Below are positions 60,837 to 64,000 of a DNA stretch of 64,000 bases, one piece after another. This DNA comes from Mayfieldus sp963781495 (GTDB taxonomy: Bacteria; Actinomycetota; Thermoleophilia; Solirubrobacterales; 70-9), in the NCBI GenBank assembly GCA_963781495.1, contig CAWAFX010000002.1, positions 1,736,001-1,800,000 of the forward strand, given 5' to 3'. The notes below the pieces were generated by a model. That model saw nothing but the letters and a program-made list of their open reading frames with translations. It did not search any database and had not been told where the DNA came from. Made by a program: the position numbers and the translations under genes. Positions within the stretch are counted from its first letter, which is position 1, and the number at the start of each line of letters is the position of its first letter.

Positions 60837-61802
60837 GTGGCCCACGACGAACTGCTGAACCGACCCTGCGGAGGTCGTTTCTCCGACCTTCTGGAGGCGA
60901 TCGGCAACACGCCCCTGGTCGAGCTGCCGCGGCTCTCGCCAAAGCCCGGCGTCCGCATCTGGGCGAAGCTGGAGGGGCGCAATCCGACCGGCTCGGTCAA
61001 GGACCGGGTCGCCAAGGCGATGATCGACTCGGCCGAGGAGAAGGGGCTGATCGAGCCCGGGCTGACGATCCTCGAGCCGACCTCGGGCAACACCGGGATC
61101 TCGCTGGCGATGATCTGCCGCCGCAAGGGCTACCCGCTGAAGGTCGTGATGCCGGACAACGTGACCGAGGAGCGGACCCAGCTGCTGCGCATGTACGGGG
61201 CCGAGATCGTCTACTCCGAGGGACCGAAGGGATCCAACGGAGCCGTCGAGCTGGCGCTGGAGATGGCCGAGGACTCGGGCTACTACATGCCCTACCAGTA
61301 CGGCAACGAGGCCAACCCACGCGCCCACTACGAGGGAACGGCGGTCGAGATCCTCGAGGAGCTCGACGAGGTGACGGCCTTCGTCGGCGGGCTGGGAACC
61401 GGGGGCACGCTGATGGGCAACGGCCGCCGGCTGAAGGAGGAAAACCCCGAGACGCTGATCGTCGCCGCGGAGCCGATGCAGGGCGAGCCGGTCCAGGGCC
61501 TGCGCTCGCTCGACGACGGGTTCATCCCGCCAATCATCGACATCTCCCTGCTCGACCGCAAGATCATGGTCTCCAACCACGACGCGATCGTCTGGACCAA
61601 GCGGCTGCTCAACGAGGAGGGCGTCTTCGCCGGCGTCTCCTCGGGGGCGATCGCATCGGTCGCGGTGCGGATCGCCGACGGCCTCGAGGGGGGCAACGTC
61701 GTCTTCCTGATTCCCGACGACGGCTGGAAGTACCTCTCCTCCGGGGTCTACACGAAGCCGATCGAAGAGCTCCAGGACATCGACTCCACCTTCTGGTGGT
61801 AG
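60837..61802 (+). CDS. cysM: CysO-dependent cysteine synthase (O-phosphoserine sulfhydrylase)
   Basis: The 321-residue product is a PLP enzyme with Lys55 in NPTGSVKDR and the phosphate loop PTSGNTG. Its closest match in memory is Mycobacterium CysM: EPTSGNTGISLAM, YQYGNEAN, GLGTGGTLMG, LRSLDDGF carrying the arginine that reads O-phosphoserine, and the C-terminal DDGWKYLSSG segment. It joins O-phosphoserine to CysO thiocarboxylate. The GTG start has GGAGGG 9 nt upstream. The next gene overlaps its end by 7 nt. Confidence 0.92.
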   Translation: MAHDELLNRPCGGRFSDLLEAIGNTPLVELPRLSPKPGVRIWAKLEGRNPTGSVKDRVAKAMIDSAEEKGLIEPGLTILEPTSGNTGISLAMICRRKGYPLKVVMPDNVTEERTQLLRMYGAEIVYSEGPKGSNGAVELALEMAEDSGYYMPYQYGNEANPRAHYEGTAVEILEELDEVTAFVGGLGTGGTLMGNGRRLKEENPETLIVAAEPMQGEPVQGLRSLDDGFIPPIIDISLLDRKIMVSNHDAIVWTKRLLNEEGVFAGVSSGAIASVAVRIADGLEGGNVVFLIPDDGWKYLSSGVYTKPIEELQDIDSTFWW

Positions 61803-62629
61803 GCGCGCTCAACGCCGGACACCCGACCGATCCGCAGCTGATCTCCGAGCTCGCCGCGCGGGTCCAAGACCTGGCGGCGGGCTACCGGGCCCCGGACTTC
61901 GCCCATGCTCCGGGCCCCGACGTGGCCCTCTTTCTCTGTGCGGTCGACCACCACAGTGGCTATCGCCAGGGCCACCTGGTCGACGGTGAGGGCCCCTACG
62001 AGGGCAGCGCCCTGCTGTGGGCCACCGCCTGCGCGGCCGAAGAGCGCCGGCCCGGCCTGCTCAGCGCCGGGGCGCTGGCAGACGTCGATGCCGAGCGGGT
62101 CGACGACGTGTTCCGGGCCGGGGAGGAGACTGCCTCCGGCGCCGCCGACCGGGCGCGACTCTGGCGCGACCTCGCGAGCGGGCTCAACGACCGCCATCAG
62201 GGATCGGCGCAGCGGCTGCTTGACGCCGCCGGATCCCGCCTCGGCGGAGCCGGCGGGCTGATCGACCGCCTGGCCGGATTCGAGGCCTTCGCCGACCCCC
62301 TGGCCAAGAAGTCGTTTCTGTTCGCCAAGATCGCCTCCCGCCGCGGCTGGCTCGAGGTCGCCGACCCCGAGAGCTGGGAGGTCTGCTCCGACAACGTCCT
62401 GATGCGGATCGCGCTGCGCAGCGGCTTGGTCGATCCCGGCCCGGTCGAGGTCGTGCGGGCTCGCACCCGCGCCGCCCTGAAGCGGCTCGCGGGCGAGGCC
62501 GGCGTCGAGCCGCCGTTGCTCGACGACCTGCTCTGGGAGCTCGGAAGGGGCGATCCCGACCTCCTCGGCACCGCGGGCGGAAGCGGTCTGCGCGAGCCGC
62601 CGCGCGCCGAGGGAAATCTCTGGTACTAG
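61796..62629 (+). CDS. Unrecognised protein embedded between cysM and mec
   Basis: The 277-residue product is helical and soluble, with VDHHSGYRQGHLV near the start, DPLAKKSFLFAKIASRRGWL in the middle, and CSDNVLMRIALRSGLVDPG followed by LLDDLLWELGRGDPDLL. The last part has the look of a helix-hairpin-type glycosylase or a queuosine-salvage-like protein, but this is a weak resemblance. GTG 61796 overlaps the cysM stop, so translation is coupled and a role with cysteine synthesis is plausible. Confidence 0.7.
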   Translation: MVGALNAGHPTDPQLISELAARVQDLAAGYRAPDFAHAPGPDVALFLCAVDHHSGYRQGHLVDGEGPYEGSALLWATACAAEERRPGLLSAGALADVDAERVDDVFRAGEETASGAADRARLWRDLASGLNDRHQGSAQRLLDAAGSRLGGAGGLIDRLAGFEAFADPLAKKSFLFAKIASRRGWLEVADPESWEVCSDNVLMRIALRSGLVDPGPVEVVRARTRAALKRLAGEAGVEPPLLDDLLWELGRGDPDLLGTAGGSGLREPPRAEGNLWY

Positions 62630-62648
62630 AGGCGCCCCGGTGACCCGC

Positions 62649-62654
62649 TAGCCT
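62649..62654 (+). promoter_or_regulatory. -10 box TAGCCT before mec
   Basis: TAGCCT ends 7 nt before GTG 62662, allowing a separate leaderless mec transcript. Confidence 0.45.
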
Positions 62655-62661
62655 CGGCCGG

Positions 62662-63057
62662 GTGCGAATCCCACGCGCCCTGGTCGACGAACTGATCGAG
62701 CATGCCCGCGAGGATGCCCCCAACGAGTGCTGCGGGCTGGTCGGCGGCAGCGACGGCACCGCGACCAGCCTTCACCGCTCGATCAACGCCGAGGCGAGCC
62801 CACTGCGCTACAGCCTCGACGCTTCGGACCAGTTCCGGATCATGCAGGAGCTGGAGAAGGGCGGGGAGGAGCTGCTGGCGATCTACCACTCGCACACGGC
62901 CAGCGCCCCTTATCCCTCGCAGACCGACGTCAATCTGGCGTCCTATCCCGACGCCGTCTATTTGATCGTCTCGCTGCAGAATCTCCAGGATCCCGAGCTG
63001 CGCGGCTACTGGATCCGCGACGGGCAGATCTCAGAGACCGAGGTCGAGGTTGTCTAG
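62662..63057 (+). CDS. mec: Mec: JAMM-family CysO-cysteine peptidase
   Basis: The 131-residue product is a minimal JAMM zinc protease: Glu22 in NECCGLVGG, HSHTASAPYPSQTD giving His-x-His-x10-Asp, and YLIVSL afterwards. In Mycobacterium the homologue cuts cysteine from the CysO C-terminus, the last step of this route. GTG start; its 3' end overlaps the next gene by 8 nt. Confidence 0.92.
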   Translation: MRIPRALVDELIEHAREDAPNECCGLVGGSDGTATSLHRSINAEASPLRYSLDASDQFRIMQELEKGGEELLAIYHSHTASAPYPSQTDVNLASYPDAVYLIVSLQNLQDPELRGYWIRDGQISETEVEVV

Positions 63058-63577
63058 CGGCCCGCTCTCCTGCCCGAGCTGCGCCGAGACCTTCCCGCTT
63101 TCGGAGCGCTTCTGCCCCAACTGCCAGATGCCGCTCGTCTATTCGGGGCGGCGCGGGGAACAGCCGATCACCGACACCCACGAGCGGGCGCGGAAGGTCA
63201 AGCCCCAGTACGCCCGCGGTGAGCCGGTCAAGGTCGGCTTCGCCCGCAACCAGGCCGAGGCCGAGATGGTGCAGGGGATGCTGCTCGAGGAGGGGATTCC
63301 GAGCATGGCCAAGCGCAGCCGCGGCTTCGACGTCCCCGACTACCTGGCCGGTGGGCCGCGCGACATCCTCGTGCCCCAGACCGGCGCCGAGGCGGCGCGC
63401 CAGGTGCTTGCGGACACCGAGCTGGAGAGCGAGGGCGAGGAGAAAGCCGAGCTGCGCGGCGAGGCGAAGCTCGAGACGGCGACCGACACCTCCCCTGCCC
63501 GGCTGGCGATCGGGGTGCTGGTGGCGCTGGCCGGTGCCTTCGCGATCGTCTGGGTCCTCTACCAGCTGACGAGTTAG
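63050..63577 (+). CDS. Zinc-ribbon, DUF2007-like, single-pass membrane protein
   Basis: The 175-residue product has a zinc ribbon (Cys8, 11, 22, 25), a central alpha-beta domain with VKVGFARNQAEAEMVQGMLLEEGIPSMAKRS and DILVPQTGAEAARQVL typical of DUF2007 signal-transducing proteins, an acidic linker and one C-terminal helix (about 150-172). The cytosolic part faces the cysteine enzymes. TTG 63050 overlaps the mec stop; the start is not certain. Confidence 0.75.
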   Translation: MSSGPLSCPSCAETFPLSERFCPNCQMPLVYSGRRGEQPITDTHERARKVKPQYARGEPVKVGFARNQAEAEMVQGMLLEEGIPSMAKRSRGFDVPDYLAGGPRDILVPQTGAEAARQVLADTELESEGEEKAELRGEAKLETATDTSPARLAIGVLVALAGAFAIVWVLYQLTS

Positions 63578-63586
63578 GTCAGTGAA

Positions 63587-63636
63587 GCGGCGACACAAAG
63601 TGTCGCCGCAGGTGCATGTCAGGCGGCGAGGCCGCC
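63587..63636. terminator. Two hairpins between convergent genes
   Basis: GCGGCGACAC-AAA-GTGTCGCCGC (63587-63609), a perfect 10-bp stem, is followed by GGCGGC-GAG-GCCGCC (63622-63633 with flanks). They lie between stops at 63577 and 63645 and should terminate both strands. Confidence 0.75.
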
Positions 63637-63644
63637 GCAATTGA

Positions 63645-64000
63645 TTAGTCCAGCGAGGGGCGCACGACCTCGCGCAGATAGTCGCGCCAGGCCGACTCGA
63701 CCTCGTCCGGGCGGGCGTCGAAGGCGTTGGCGAGCGTTCGCTCGGGCCTGTCGCGCCGGACTTCGGTGACCAACAGCCGGCAGGCCTCCGGCCCCCGCTC
63801 CTGGTCGAGGAGGTCGAAGAGGGTGCCGCCGAGGATCACGGCGTCGCGTCGCGAGGGCGGGAATGAGGGGCGCGAGCCCTCGCGCAGGCGCCTGATCACC
63901 GCCGCCCGGTAGAGGCCGACCTGGCGCGAGAAGTACTGGGCGCCGCCTTCGACCAGCCAGGCCCAGCGCAGATAGCGACCGAAGCGGCGCGGCGTCCAGG
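63645..64000 (-). CDS. Peptidase-MA-like protein (partial; N-terminus beyond right edge)
   Basis: The frame is open to the window edge, so the last 118 residues are seen: RFGRYLRWAWLVEGGAQYFSRQVGLYRAAV, then a helical tail ending LREVVRPSLD. WLVEGGAQYF is the pattern around the second-helix glutamate of gluzincin metallopeptidases (EGxAxY), whose HExxH would be upstream and out of view. A short reading from GTG 63899 is only the 3' end of this gene. Confidence 0.6.
   Translation of the reverse strand, partial: WTPRRFGRYLRWAWLVEGGAQYFSRQVGLYRAAVIRRLREGSRPSFPPSRRDAVILGGTLFDLLDQERGPEACRLLVTEVRRDRPERTLANAFDARPDEVESAWRDYLREVVRPSLD

Overview
The window is one contiguous stretch of very GC-rich (roughly 70%), gene-dense bacterial chromosome. 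It has no rRNA, tRNA, CRISPR array, insertion sequence or prophage that I can see. The gene content points to Actinomycetota, most likely the class Thermoleophilia (Solirubrobacterales-like). The evidence is a MarP-type acid-resistance protease, a WS/DGAT wax-ester synthase, a SUF operon with SufU and an Rrf2 regulator, the CysO/CysM/Mec cysteine route known from Mycobacterium, AddAB helicase-nucleases, and many genes with a TANNNT box only 6-8 nt before the start codon (the actinobacterial leaderless layout). The lineage is an inference from gene families, not from a marker gene.

Layout. 0-5.6 kb: truncated FHA/zinc-ribbon protein, small zinc-finger protein, SRPBCC protein, lipoprotein, penicillin-binding protein, MarP protease, HxlR regulator. 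5.6-11.6 kb: PhoD-like phosphohydrolase, ArsR-type regulator, GGDEF diguanylate cyclase, gamma-glutamylcyclotransferase-like protein, PadR regulator. 11.7-18.2 kb: addB-addA recombination nuclease. 18.8-20.7 kb: arsenic cluster, arsR-arsI divergent from aqpS-arsC, with no efflux pump. 20.7-30 kb: GT39 mannosyltransferase-like protein, two HAD phosphatases, FxsA, a DUF59 protein, a DMT transporter, a secreted GH43-like protein, WS/DGAT, IspH. 30-34.2 kb: MoxR-DUF58-transglutaminase trio. 34.2-39.5 kb: thioredoxin-fold protein without its cysteines, haem-oxygenase-like diiron protein, then a membrane gene set with two anchored cupredoxin-like proteins and a fenitrothion-hydrolase-like polytopic protein. 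39.5-46.3 kb: SUF Fe-S assembly genes in two blocks (Rrf2-sufC-sufS-sufU and Rieske-sufB-sufD) separated by an inverted VOC gene; sufS carries a one-base frameshift. 46.4-50.5 kb: cupin, GNAT, NarL-type response regulator, PRC-barrel protein, histidine kinase, HtpX protease. 50.6-52.1 kb: rhodanese-MoeB fusion and CysO. 52.1-57.9 kb: a very large SARP/AAA/TPR regulator, then a small CxC protein, an LPFTG-anchored protein and a sugar transferase. 57.9-64 kb: polar amino acid ABC transporter divergent from cysM, an unknown gene, mec, a zinc-ribbon membrane protein and a truncated metallopeptidase-like gene.

The most connected story is sulfur. All parts of thiocarboxylate-dependent cysteine synthesis are present but split over two loci 8.7 kb apart: activating enzyme and CysO at 50.6-52.1 kb, CysM and Mec at 60.8-63.1 kb. 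Both promoters carry the same near-palindrome, ACTTTYTGAAGT, overlapping a TAYACT -10 box. The cysM promoter region is shared with a divergent amino acid ABC transporter that may therefore import cystine or cysteine. SUF, 5-10 kb away, consumes that cysteine.
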